NCBI GenBank assembly: GCA_025331125.1
Contig: JAOALB010000057.1
Location: 124,001-188,000 of the forward strand
Direction: 5' to 3'
Length of the DNA: 64,000 bases
Origin: Mycogone perniciosa
Taxonomy: Eukaryota > Ascomycota > Sordariomycetes > Hypocreales > Hypocreaceae
Shown: positions 21,064 through 33,100 of the stretch, one piece after another
Layout: the number at the start of each line of letters is the position of its first letter
Numbering within the stretch: the stretch's first letter is position 1
The notes under the pieces: model-generated
Database searches by the model: none
What the model saw: only the letters and a program-made list of their open reading frames with translations
Told to the model about the DNA's origin: nothing
Made by a program: the position numbers and the translations under genes

Positions 21064-22461
21064 TCCGTATAGCTTCAATCTCGTCACACTGTTGGACTGC
21101 GACCTCAACCAGGCCACGCTCGATCTCATCCTTGAGCTCCAGCTGCAAGATGTCCAAAGCCTCGTGAAGGGCAAACACCGGGAGGATCGCGGCCCTGCCG
21201 ATGCTGAGCTCGCCATGGAAATGTACCAGTCCGAGCTGCAATCGCTCGCAGGCTTCCTCTCTGACAGGGCCATGTGCCAGAGCATGGCTCGCGCCGTGAT
21301 GCTCGACAGCCAGGCCATCACCGAGCACAATGCCCTTGAGCAGCAGGCCATACGCGATCGGGAGCACGTCCTGGGCCGTAACATTTCCACGCATGAAGAG
21401 ATGCAGCTGGATAACGCGATGCTCAGCATGCTTCAATCGACATACATGGACGACAAGAGCAGCATCTTCGATGAAGATGGTGGTGAGTCTACTTCCTAGG
21501 GCGCTACTCACGCAGGCTCGGCTTCCACTACGGCATTCTCGTCGTCTTCCTCTGGTCTGTACCGAAGCTGCGCAGCTTGCTATACCAGGGTTCCATCCAC
21601 TGACGTGGCGCGATGTCCTTGTTCTCACGAGTACTGTCGAACGTGCATGGGCCGTCTCTTCAGCACATCGATCCGTGATGAGTCGCTGTTCCCCCCGCGC
21701 TGTTGCGGGCAGCCGATCCCCCTCGGTCCCAATCAGACGATCCTCTCGTCCAAGTTAGTTGGAGAATTCCGGGCCAAGGAAATCGAGTATGCAACGCCCA
21801 ACAGGACGTATTGCCACGGCCCCACGTGTTCTACGTTTGTGCCGCCGCAGTTCGTTCGAGGGGATGTAGCTACGTGTGTGAGATGCCGACGTCAGACATG
21901 CGTGATGTGCAAGGGTCCGGCCCATGAGCAGGAGGATTGTCCCGATGACCCGGCAACGCAAGACTTACTCCGTACTGCGGAGGACAACGGCTGGCAGCAA
22001 TGCCGAGGGTGTCGGCGGATGGTGGAGTTAAATACGGGGTGTAACCATATAAGTACGATCCGCCATTCCATCTTGCTGCTGCATGCAGGACTGTGTTTCC
22101 TGGTAATTAACTTGAAGAAACAGCTTGTCCTTGTGGCACCCAGTTCTGTTACGTCTGTGGTGCGAGGTGGAAGACTTGTACGTGTCCGCAGTGGGAAGAA
22201 GAACGGCTGCTTGACCGAGCCGTCAACATTGTGGACCGAGATGCCGGCGAGAACGCGGTCGAGGAACATGTGTTCAACCACATGGTCGACGTGGCGAGAC
22301 AGAACCTGATAGAGAACCATGAATGCGCCCATCCGGCGTGGAGAAATCGGGGAGGACATCATCGCTGTGAGGAGTGTCACGAGGTCTTACGGAACTTCAT
22401 TTATGAGTGCCGCGCGTGTCGGATTTTGGCATGTCGTCGGTGCCGATTCCATCGGCTGTAA
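21064..22461 (+). pseudogene. RBR (RING-IBR-RING) E3 ubiquitin ligase, start missing and stop before the RING
   Basis: Coding similarity starts near 21064 (NLVTLLDCDLNQATLDLIL), yet the frame has no ATG until 21214 (good context GCCATGG). It runs to TAG at 21497-21499 and continues in the same frame: RING1 as CAAC...CPCSHEYCRTC, then an IBR (TYCHGPTCSTF, CVRCRRQTCVMCKG) and the start of the second RING (CRGCRRMVELNTGCNHI). A 71-base intron (22053-22123, GTACGA...ACAG) leads to TCPCGTQFCYVCG and a Cys-rich C-terminus ending at 22461. A GTGAGT donor at 21483 and CAG at 21515 could remove the TAG as a 33-base, frame-neutral intron, which would be unusually short. RBR ligases move ubiquitin through a RING2 cysteine. 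Either an active gene starting at 21214 with a micro-intron, or a decaying one. Confidence 0.65.
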
Positions 22462-24427
22462 CATTGCAGTCCTATGCGTACGGCTTACGTGGAACGAGAG
22501 CTCTTTCGTGCTGAAGTAATAGGACTCACTACCTGCTCGGGGAACCATGAGCAAAGGTTCATTATTTTGGATAGATGGGAGGAAAAGAGATGGGAGATGG
22601 AATCTGACTTGGATATAATCATCGCTAAGAGTGTTGTAGAGGCTGTTGTTCTTGGCGGTGGTATCATACTGGTTGAATCGAGTTGTCATCTTCTCTTCGC
22701 CTTTGTATATTGCCTAGAAGTTTTCTGCGGATACGACAATGGACAACAAAGCCGGGAGATGGCAGTCTTGAACACGGCTGAGCCGATAACAACACTTGTC
22801 TAACATGGTTAGACGCACAAGTCGCCCATTCGCCGACGTCGTATCACTTGAATGTGCGCATTCAATCTACGGAATAGATGTAGCATCACTCGCTGGGAGA
22901 AATTGGCCCAGGATATCAAGTCCATTGGGATGCATATTGCTTCGCCTATACTTCGTATTCTTCACCAATTCGTCCATCTAAGATGGACAACCAGCAAAGA
23001 ATCTAACAATGTGAGAGGCCTCCTACCAGTGCTTGCTATCCACCCCTCTCAGTCACGTCTGCGGTAGGTATAATACGAGACGATGGGCACCATCTCAAAC
23101 ACACATGCGCTGGCCTGTGACAATGCATCTTCGCGAGAAATACGTGCAACCGCGCCACGAAGCCATTCCCAGGTGTGGCAGTGACCAATCTCGGTTACAG
23201 CAAGAGAAATAAACGAGAATGCGAATAACAACAAATGCAGCATTCACAGTTCAAACAGCCGGTTCTGCGTTTTGCGTTGGGCCCTTCCTATTGCACAAGA
23301 GCGTTGGAGGCCTATGAGACGGAGGATCAACGAGTATGGAACGCTTGGACGAAGCACGAGTTTTACAGTGTTGGCCCCCTTTGTGTTGGAAGTACTACGA
23401 AGATATAGTATGGACGCAAGGATGCCGTCTACATGCACTCAGCCTTGGTTCCACTGTGCCTGAGTGTCACCATCTCAGACAGCCCACCACTATCATCACA
23501 CCATCGCGATAATCAGCCTTGCCAACATGGCGCATCATCGCACCGCCATGCTCGCGCCTATGTATTGAGTACATGTACATACATACCTACATACTCATAC
23601 ATACTAATCGGCCCATTCCGAGGCCCGTCTGACAATGGAATTGCGATGCGGCTGACCTCTGGTTGGCTTTGTGCATGCTTGTATGTACTCCGTACGAGTA
23701 CTACTACTGCTATGGCCAAGGCTCGGCAGACTCGGCGTGGGATGGCTGGATATTCTTCCGGTGCGTGGACTAGTTGGCTATCTTTTGTAGATGATAGAAA
23801 ATCCTTCCGAAAAAGCCGCTGGGATCAACAAAATGTTGGTTTGAGGTTCCTGTGAGCGAGGTCGGCCTCCGCGGATGAGTTGAGTGAATGTGACACATAT
23901 ATTTATTCGGAACAACAACGACGACGACGTCTAAGCCCAGTGGCAGTGAGCGGTGTGGTGATTTGATACCTATTAGGTAGGATGTGTTGGGTTGTACTCG
24001 TATATACGAGGTCTAATATGTCCATGTCGCATTCGCCTGCGGCAGAAGAAGGCTTTGCAGGCTGTGTGGACAAATAGCAGAGCGTAGATCATGCATGATG
24101 ATTCAGCCTCGCTTGGCGGAGATGGATAGGAAGAAAAGGAAGAAAAGACGGGTCGCATCGTACGCTACGTTTCCATGTATGTGTTGGGAGGGAGAGGAGA
24201 GGAGAGGGCCAAACGAAGAGCCGCTCTCAAAGGGTGCTTAACGCCGGCTTGGCAGCCACACATACATACAGATGGCCCCCCGTTTTATGTTGCAGACTTC
24301 TCATAGGATGCCTTGTTCGGCAAATACTAGATACTCCGTAACCCAAGCAGTATTGTATCATGCGGTAGTACCACTCTGTACTCTGTACGGTGTCGCAGGT
24401 CCCTTGATTCATACTTATCTATTACGA

Positions 24428-24455
24428 GTAGTAGTAGTAGTAGCAGTAGTAGTAG
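24428..24455 (+). repeat. GTA trinucleotide microsatellite
   Basis: Nine or so consecutive GTA units with one GCA interruption. It sits in gene-free sequence. Confidence 0.85.
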
Positions 24456-24655
24456 GCACGGGCCGCCGAGGGGTTGAAACGCAGGGTTTCGCATCCATCC
24501 CTCTGCGATCGACCCTTTTCCCGACTACTCGTAAACGGGGCTTCGGGGAGCTTCGGGGGCCTTGGACGCTCCGGGACCCTCTTTTGCTTCGGTTTTTCGG
24601 CCCCCTTTCGGCTCTCCCTTTTTTTGCTGGTGAGTGATTTAGCATCATGCCGCGT

Positions 24656-24693
24656 GGTTGTTGTTGTTGTTGGTTGTTGGTTGGTTGGTTGGT
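24656..24693 (+). repeat. TTG/TTGG microsatellite
   Basis: A run of TTG units passes into TTGG units. It lies in gene-free sequence. Confidence 0.85.
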
Positions 24694-25199
24694 GAATTAT
24701 TAGTCCCAAGAAACAACAACAAACAGAATCTGCAGAGTAACATTACCCAAAGGGGGCGTTTCTCTGCAGACGGCAGAGAGGCGCAGGACGCCATCATTGT
24801 TAGCATCAGATCGGAAGTTCGGTATGTAGGATGAAGCCCGATCCTACTCGAAGTAGTAGAACAAAGTACTAGTACTACTAGATGATAGCAATTGGGCTGA
24901 AACTCTGGAGCACTACTCCGTCAAGAGTGCTCAGACACTCAAACACTGCCTCACACCCTTGAACGCAGTTTGTTCCCCCCAGAGTCTCACAATGCCCTTG
25001 GCACCCTTCTTGGTTGGTCTATTGGCGAGCCAATTTACATATGCCTGCTGGTGGCCGCCTCGACAATTTCCCATTCTGCTCGAACAGCTTAGTCATGGGT
25101 TAGTCAAGTGCTTATTTTATGCTTCTTCCTCATTGATTGATGCTGCTATTAATATATACTCGCAGATCTTCCACAGACAGTACAGGAATCATCATATTA

Positions 25200-25270
25200 T
25201 CATGTCATATCATGTCATGTCATGTGCTTGTTGTTCATATGCAAGCAAGCAAAGCAAAGCAAAGCAAAGC
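25200..25270 (+). repeat. ATGTC and AGCAA pentanucleotide tandem repeats
   Basis: ATGTC-type units at 25200-25226 are followed by AAGC/AAAGC units at 25241-25270. Two pentanucleotide-scale tracts side by side upstream of the phospholipase B gene suggest a slippage-prone spot. Confidence 0.75.
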
Positions 25271-25778
25271 CTATGCGCCCATCCATACACATACAGTAGC
25301 GGATTTCATCTGATCCATAGATATCGACTAAGCCACCCAACGCTGCCACACATCCCAGAGGCAGCTATCCATCCATACGGAGACCTCCGCAGCATCACAA
25401 TAAATAAATAATAATAATAGTAGTATTAGTTCCTGACAAACCAACGGCGCAATAGGTAATACGAAGCACGAAGACTGATACCTAAAACACAAAATACTAT
25501 AATACTAAATCTGCCCATCTCCCCTCGGACCTCCTCTCCTCATCACGGCCTCTTTTTTGCTGTTTGGTGGTCTGAGCTGAGACCTTCTCCTGCAGTGACC
25601 CGACCCCAGTCTTCTTCTTCTCCCTGCTCCCTGTCTTGTCTCTCCTCCGCCTTCCACCACCTGTCACCAGACCTCTCCTTCATAACAATCGCTTTTGCTT
25701 TCTTATTGAAACTATCTTTCTGTCATTCATTTTTTTTCATTCATTTTTTTTATTCCCATCATAATCGCCTTCATAACC

Positions 25779-28019
25779 ATGAATCGTCATCTGGCGGTTC
25801 TGCTCTCAGCGGCGTCGCTTTTGGCGCCAGGCGCTGGGGCTTCTGCAGGTACAAGATCATTTGCCCCCATTGGGACCCCCTAATATCACTACACCAAAAA
25901 GCCCATCACCACATCCTCCCGTCAACATCTTCACTCTAATCTGAGCGCCATTGCGATGGCACAACTTGTTTGCTCTATTTATTCTGCCTCCCACAGACGA
26001 TGCCATCTTCAAACTATTACATGATGGAAACCATAAACTGACATCAGTTGCCGTTGCGCACACAGTCCCTTTCGACACTCGCGATGTCGGCTTCACAAAC
26101 GAACTCCTCCCCCCTTCCCTCGTACAGCGCGCCACCCAAGCCAACCCAAACGGCTACGTGCCCTCAAATGCCACCTGTCCCAGCGAACGTCCCAAGATCC
26201 GTCACGGCTCCACGCTGAGCCCCCAGGAGCTCGAATGGCTGCCGCGTCGCCGCACCGAGACCATCTCGCACATCCGCACGCTCCTGAAGCGCGTCGCCAT
26301 CCCCAACTTCGACAGCGACAAGTACCTCTCCAATGTCGAGTCGGACAAGACTGCCCTACCCAATATCGGCCTGGCTTTCTCCGGAGGCGGCTATCGTGCC
26401 ATGTTGAACGGTGCGGGCGGCCTCTCGGCTTGGGATGATCGATCGCCGGGAAGCACGGATAAGGGCAACTTGGGCGGCCTTCTCCAGAGCGCGACCTACA
26501 TATCTGGTCTGTCTGGAGGCAGCTGGCTGGTCGGCAGTGTCTACACGAACAACTTTACCACGGTGCAGGCCGCCGTCAGCTCCAACGCCATCTGGCAACT
26601 CCAGGACAGCATCCTGAAGGGTACGTCTTGACGCTCCCCCAACGTGCATCGCAAACGGAATCAGACTGACATGCTCTCGCAGGGCCCGAGAAGTTGAAAA
26701 CGCTAGAATACTACAAGGAAATCTTCGACTCCATCGATGACAAGGACAAGGCCGGATTCGACCGCTCCATCACCGATTACTGGGGTCGCATGCTCTCTTA
26801 CCAGCTCATTAACGCCCCCGATGGCGGCCCCGGCTTCACCTTTTCCTCCATCGCCAACGATCCCGACTTCAAGAGCGCAAAGACTCCTCTTCCGTTCATT
26901 GTAGCCGATGGCCGTGCCCCCGGCCAGGTCGTCATCTCGGCCAACTCGACTGTTTTCGACTTTAACCCCTGGGAGATGGGCTCCTCTGACCCAACGCTGA
27001 ACGGGTATGCGCCGCTCAAGTACGTCGGCTCCAGGTTCAGCAACGGATCAATCCCGAGCAACGAGACGTGCATTATCGGTTTCGATAGCGCTAGCTTCGT
27101 CATGGGCACCTCCAGCTCCCTGTTCAACCAGATCATTCTGTACCTCAAGGACGACAAAGACGCCTACGTTCCCAAGGGCGTCCCCGACTTCGTCGTCAAG
27201 ATCATCGCCGGCATCCTCGTCCAGCTCGGCAACGATAACAACGATATTGCTGACTGGTCGCCCAACCCCTTCAAGGGCTGGAACCCAGAGCAAAACCCCG
27301 GCGCCGGCTCAGACCGTCTGACGCTGGTCGACGGTGGCGAGGATCTCCAGAACGTCCCCTACCACCCACACCTCCTCGAGCAACGCAGTGTCGACGTCGT
27401 CTTCTCCGTCGACTCCTCGGCCGACACCAACACCAGCTGGCCCGATGGCGCCTCGCCCATTGCCACCTACGAGCGCTCCATCAAGCGCATCGCCAACGGT
27501 ACCGGCTTCCCAGTTGTGCCTGGCAAGAACACCTTCATGAACCTCGGTCTCAACACCAAGCCCGTCTTCTTTGGCTGCGACTCTTCCAACACAACGGGGA
27601 AATCACCCCTGATCGTCTACCTGCCCAACTACCCTTACGTCTACCACTCCAACATCTCCACCTTCAAGATGACCATCGAGGCGGATGAGCGCGACGCCAT
27701 CATCTCCAACGGCTGGGCTGTCGTCACCCAAGGGAACAGCACGCGTGATCAGGAGTGGCCTGTGTGTGTTGGCTGCGCCATGCTAGCGCGCAGCTTTGAG
27801 CGCACCAAGACTGCTGTGCCAGATGCGTGCACCAAGTGCTTTACCCGGTACTGCTGGAACGGCACGCTGGACGAGAGCACCCCTGCGCCGTACAACCCCC
27901 CATTCTTCAACGCAAATCCCATTAAGATCAAGGGTGACAGCATGGGAGGGCGATTCGTCGGTAGTGCGGCCATTGCCACGACACTGGCTGCCGTTGTCGG
28001 CGCGGTGCTCGCTCTGTAA
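25779..28019 (+). CDS. Lysophospholipase / phospholipase B (secreted, possible GPI anchor)
   Basis: Three exons, 25779-25848, 25997-26620 and 26683-28019, giving 676 residues. Exon 1 encodes only the signal peptide (MNRHLAVLLSAASLLAPG); the 148-base intron follows directly. The cPLA2-type fold is clear: LAFSGGGYRAML with the oxyanion/Arg motif (near 150), SGLSGGSW with the nucleophile Ser (near 195), and LVDGGEDLQNVP with the catalytic Asp. Many N-X-S/T sites and a late set of cysteines (CVGCAML, CTKC) fit the fungal PLB family. The extreme C-terminus after GRFVGSAA is hydrophobic (TTLAAVVGAVLAL), which could be a GPI signal. The enzyme removes acyl chains from phospholipids and lysophospholipids at the cell surface or outside. 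Paralogue number cannot be assigned. Confidence 0.93.
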
Positions 28020-29031
28020 TGATGTGGGTTAGTTTGGTGGGGGGGCACATTTTATGGCTACCGGTGATTTCTTGTATGTATGACAGGTTGAGTGTTATTC
28101 TTCGGCCCCAGGATGTGGGATTTTATTACAATTACAATAATGCGACTTGAGCTGGTTGATACCCATCACGGACTGGACTTGAAAGACAATGTGCCAAGTG
28201 ACAACAATAACTTGACAAGTTTTAGACGCCTACATAGATAATCAAAAGGCCCTCTTCAATATCACCTATTTCAGGGACTATTGCCATATCGGCCCACCTC
28301 CTGTCGGCAAAGCTATAAACAGAATCGGCTAACTGCCGTTGGAGATTCTCAAAGCTCCGATGAACCCGATCCCGAAGAGGCATCCATCCACAGTGGCAAT
28401 GGGCTAATGAGTCAGACGGCCAATCGCTTAAAACAAGTCGGAACAATATTTCCCTCATTCTCGTGCAGCAAGCAGACGAACTCCGGCCTTTTCTCCGGGG
28501 CCTAGGACTAACTACCCACCCTGTATAGTGTGTATGCTGCAAAGATGTTGGGGTATTTTCCCACCCTTTTGGCTGTATAAGGTTGTATTTGTAAACTAAT
28601 AGGATATACGGAGTAGTGCTGTTATATTTCCGTCCCTAGTGAATTGCTTTCTTCTACTCAGCACTATTGTGAAACTATTGATGTTCAGACGTTATTTAAT
28701 GCTATGACATATCACATCATACTAGGCCCGAGGCAAGACTTCAGGTGGGGTAACTTGGAGAAGCCATGAATCAATCAAAACATCTTCTCAATTGGGGGCA
28801 AATTGTCCGTAAATTGTCCGTCAAACTCGCCATCTCCATTGCAACATTGGTGTAATTATTAATACCACTACTACATCATCCATCGATTGCGAGTTTACAA
28901 AAGGGTCGTGAGAACCGTTTCCCTCGTCTTCGTCTTCCTTCGTCTTTGTCTTCGTCTTCGTCTTTCAACTTCAGCAATCTTGACTCTGCCCCTCATTGAC
29001 TGACCCCACGATCGCATCACATATCGTCATC
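28020..29031. other. Intergenic region between phospholipase B and the oxidoreductase
   Basis: About 1.0 kb with no supported gene. It contains TACGGAGTA at 28607-28615 and ends in a TCGTCT-type pyrimidine tract that is probably the core promoter or leader of the downstream gene. Confidence 0.5.
28924..28967 (+). repeat. TCGTCT/TCTTCG pyrimidine-rich tract in the oxidoreductase leader
   Basis: Imperfect tandem TCGTCT units about 65-110 bases before the ATG at 29032. CT-rich tracts of this kind are frequent just upstream of fungal transcription or translation starts, so a promoter role is plausible. Confidence 0.6.
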
Positions 29032-30181
29032 ATGGCCAGCAAGACCTTCAACGTCGGCATCGTGGGCTATGGGCAAGTCTCCCTTCTTCTTTTCGTATCC
29101 TCTCTTCCATCTTCCCGCTAACAATGTCTTCAGCTTCTCTGCCAAAGTCTTCCACATCCCCTTCATCACCACCACTCCCAACCTCTCCCTCCACTCCATC
29201 GTCCAACGCTCTCCCCAACCCGGCAACTCTGCCCCCGAAGACTATCCCTCCTTAAAGCATCACACCTCCTTCGACACCCTCATCGCCGACCCGCAAGTCG
29301 ACGTCGTCGTCATCACCACTCCCCCCGACAACCACTTCGCCCTCACCAAAGCCGCCCTCGAAGCCGGCAAACACGTCCTCACCGAGAAGCCCTTCGTGCC
29401 CACCGCCGCTGAAGCCGCCGTCCTCGCCTCTCTCGCCAAGGAACAAGGCAAGCTCATCTGCGTGTACCAGAACCGCCGCTGGGACGCCGACTTCCTGCTG
29501 CTCAAGCACCTGATCGAACAGGGCACGCTGGGCCGCGTCCTCGAGTACAACACCCACTTCGACCGCTACCGCGCCGTCGCTGCCACCAACTGGAAGGGCG
29601 CGCTGGGCATTTCCGGCGGCGGCAGCCCGCTGTTCGACCTGGGCGCCCACCTGATCGACCAGGCGTACATCCTATTCGGCCTGCCGCAGGCCGTCCGTGG
29701 GCGGTTGCTGTCGCAGCGCGCGGGCCGGCCCGAGACGGAGAACCCAGATGCCGTGGCGGCGGAGCTGAGCTACCCGAACGGCCTGCTGGTGAACGTGCGC
29801 ATCAGCGCATTGAGCGCCGAAGTCCAGCAGCCGCGCTTCTGGGTGCGCGGCAGCAAGGGCAGTTTCCACAAGTTCGGGCTGGACCCGCAGGAGGACCAGC
29901 TCAAGGCGGGCGCGAAGCCGACGGATGCGGGATACGGCGTGGAGAGCACGGCGAGCGCGAAGCTGTTCGTGGTGGATGAGCAGGACAAGGTGAGCGAGGC
30001 CAAGGTGCCGGAGCTGAAGCCGGAGACGTACAGCGCGTTCTATGCGCGGTTTGCGGAGGCGTTGGTGAGTGGGAAGGCGGAGGATGTGCCGGTCAAGGCG
30101 GAGGAAGCGAGGGATGTGTTGAGGATTATCGAGGCGATTGTAGAGAGTGCGAAGACGGGCAAGGATGTGGTTCTGAACTAG
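29032..30181 (+). CDS. Gfo/Idh/MocA family NAD(P)-dependent oxidoreductase
   Basis: Two exons, 29032-29072 and 29134-30181, 362 residues. The intron has a GC donor (GCAAGT), a CTAAC branch site and a CAG acceptor. Splicing it restores the Rossmann start, FNVGIVGYG joined to FSAKVFHIP, which no GT-AG choice does. Further family marks are VVVITTPPDNH, LTEKPFVPTAAEA (the EKP motif) and PLFDLGAHLIDQ (the Asp-X3-His element), followed by the alpha/beta C-terminal domain. These enzymes oxidise or reduce sugars, inositols and related polyols with NAD(P); the substrate here is not known. It has no targeting signal and is probably cytosolic. Exon 2 is GC-rich, in contrast to the flanking intergenic DNA. 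Confidence 0.9.
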
Positions 30182-33100
30182 GGGAGAGGTGTATTTGGAT
30201 ATTTGATGAATATGTGGGTAATAGGGGCAAAAGCATCAAGACAAAAGAAACACTATACGTCTTATTTATGAATCGGAAGACTCGAGAGTACTCAAGTTGC
30301 AGTCGAGAATCTGTTGTTCAAACTAGCTACTCGTTGTAGACACTGGGAAATATCTTGATATTCATACATCATTCAAGGGATTCTCATATCCCAATAGACA
30401 TACAACCTAACCCAAGTGTCTTCACCACAGTCATGTCGGAACGAGAGCAAAATCATTTTGGCCATACTTAGCATGAATATTCGTTGAGGCTCTGCATAGG
30501 TGGAGGCTTGGTCATTGCAAGTCACATTGGATACACAACTCATCCCCCAGATTACGACATTGTACTGCACGCCAATATTCATTCACATGCGTTATGCGTC
30601 GTAATATCATCTCAAACAAAAGAGAGACCATCACCTTGAACCACAAGTCCAAAACACCCGTCAAGGACACCAGGCTGTGATGGAGTAGGAGGAGAGAGAT
30701 ATCTTGCTCGATTAGCTCGTTCATGCTCCGTTGCCCTCAATCATGTGGAGTGATCGAGATCCGTATTCAAGAGGGCACGATCACTGAAGCAATCGATTCA
30801 TCGGGGCAGTGCTTGGGCGTAGCTGCTGGCATGTACCCGCTGATTGGTGTATGCCGTTCTACAGAATCCGTAATAGTTTGTAGGGTCGCTCGTATTGTTG
30901 TTGGATATGACACACTTTGTGCGGAGTACGAAGCAGTGCAGTTCCAATGGTGATGTCCGACCCAAGACATGCAGGAAATGTGTTGTCTGCATCAAGATGT
31001 GGGTGTCGGTCGTCCCGTGATTGGCAATGAAGCTTTCGGCCGGCTAGTTGTCTCGGAACTCAACCGTGGTCACACACCGAGGGTCGTGATAATGAGCGAT
31101 GCGTAAAACACCGCAGAGATCTTCCCCGATATGAACATCAATTGGATGTGGGCAAACTCGGCGCGGAAAAGAGGGCTGTTGCTCGGTGACTAAAGTGGCT
31201 GGGATAAACGTGGACGAATAGTGTTGCTGTGTTAGATGCGCATCTGCTGCGCGATCTGTTCGGGCAACATTGACAGGTGACGCAGCCGCATGAACACCAT
31301 GACGTGAAACGGACACATCTGCACTTTTCGTTCGCTTCCCCATGCAGCTTCAAGCCATCGTGGCTTTCCGTCGAACGAATGTTCAGCCATGGCTTGTCGA
31401 TCGAGGTGGCTGGGGGGGACTTGATCAGGCAATTGGCTTGAGCAATAATGATGGTGCTCTCAGGACCAATGACCGTATTCCGTACTAACACCCATTGTGC
31501 ATGCCCATGGCAGATGTAACATGATGACCAGATGATAGTCGTCTCAGCAACTCAGTCGATTGACCACTTGTTGTGATATTGACAGAGGATCGGAAGCACT
31601 TTACTCGTGCATGTTCAGTCGATCAGTAAACGCAGCGTACTGTTGATGCAAGGTATAAGAAGATATCAGCTCAATGCAAGAGAAATCGATCCAAAACGGC
31701 TTTCCTCCGGATTTCGGGATTTTAGACACGACATATTCATACAGCCCAATTCGAGTTTGACGAATGTCTTAAGATATATCACTGACTGTTTGTGCAGTGT
31801 CGACCTTTGAGCTATCTGGAAGGCTGGTGCTTCATCGTGGTTCGCGGTGACGATGTTGGGTTCAAACTGACCATGGGGACGGAGCATAATGATCGGTTGT
31901 ATGAACGAAGTTGTGCAAATGGACTGCAAACTGCAACCGTCCTCTGATCTGCATTATGAAAGACGGAAGGTTTTTTGCCCTCTCAAGTATGCTCACCTGG
32001 ACAATGTTTGGTACGTAATGGAATCGAGGAGTACTCTGTAGTGCGCTCCACCTTCAGGTTTCTTGCCAGAAGCAGCATCTGCCCCATGAGTCAGATTCTT
32101 ACCATTGGGGGTGTGGAAATTGTGTTACGCCTATGTCCACATACATTGCTCGGCCAAATCGCCAGCGTCTCATTGCAACCCTAGGTTGCAAGCTGTATCA
32201 GGCAAGGACGCCTTGAATGCCCATCTTAGTCGATCGTCCAGCTGCATGCAACAACCACCACCACACTCATCAGTGTTTCTAAGAAAAGCAACAAAAGCCA
32301 CAAGTAACTAGGGAATAATACTAGTACGAGGAGTAATATGCGGACAACAGGCGAATAAGGTAGGGTATACCTTATTAGCATGGCAGGGGTTGGTGGTTTG
32401 AGATGCACAAGAAGCAACCATCCCAAAAGTGCAGGGCATTAGATACCTCGTACTTTTCGTATGCGGAGTCGAGTCCACAACCGTGTCATGATTTGCGGCC
32501 GGATGAGCCATGAAACGCATGCTTGAACCTGCTGATGAGAAATAAAGAGGGACAAAACGAGGCCACACAACACCCGGCTCAGACCACTAGAATCCCGCAG
32601 ATGTCGTTAGCAGGGATGGAGCTTCTCCCTACCCAGCGGTCCCCATTTAAGAATTTTTGTGCTTTGTCTAGAATGGAGTGAGAAATTTGCTCTCGTTAAT
32701 TAACCACGGTGTCTGGACCCCGAACTGACCGAGCTGCAATCGGTAGTGGCCGGCGAGCCGGCAGCAAAGCGGGAACATTGCAGGGGCTGGTTGCCACGCG
32801 CACGATCTCTGCAAGGCCCTTCTACTCTTGCATTATGAACACCTGGTTGCTTATTCGTGCTGGTCGACAGGATATGAGTATGGCATTGACTCTGCAGGCT
32901 GGTGGTGTTCAGACGCACTGCATACTGCATAAGCAGGCCAGCTGATAGGTCGGGGAGCTGGGCCGTGCCAAGTTCTTGCTCCAAGACGAGTCTTTTCTTC
33001 GGGGAGGAAAAAACACGAGTTACTAGTACACCGATAGGCTGGCGGGTCTGGTTAGGCTGCAGGAATAAATCCAGTCAAAGTTCGAGAGCTGGTGGTAATG

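Larger units (their letters stand above)
22462..25778. other. 3.3 kb gene-free region with several microsatellites
   Basis: Open frames here are short, mostly antisense to one another and lack family features. The region carries TACTCCGTA copies at 23686 and 24332, a GTA microsatellite, a TTG/TTGG tract, ATGTC and AGCAA tandem repeats, and a long pyrimidine-rich leader (about 25500-25770) directly before the phospholipase B start. Confidence 0.5.
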
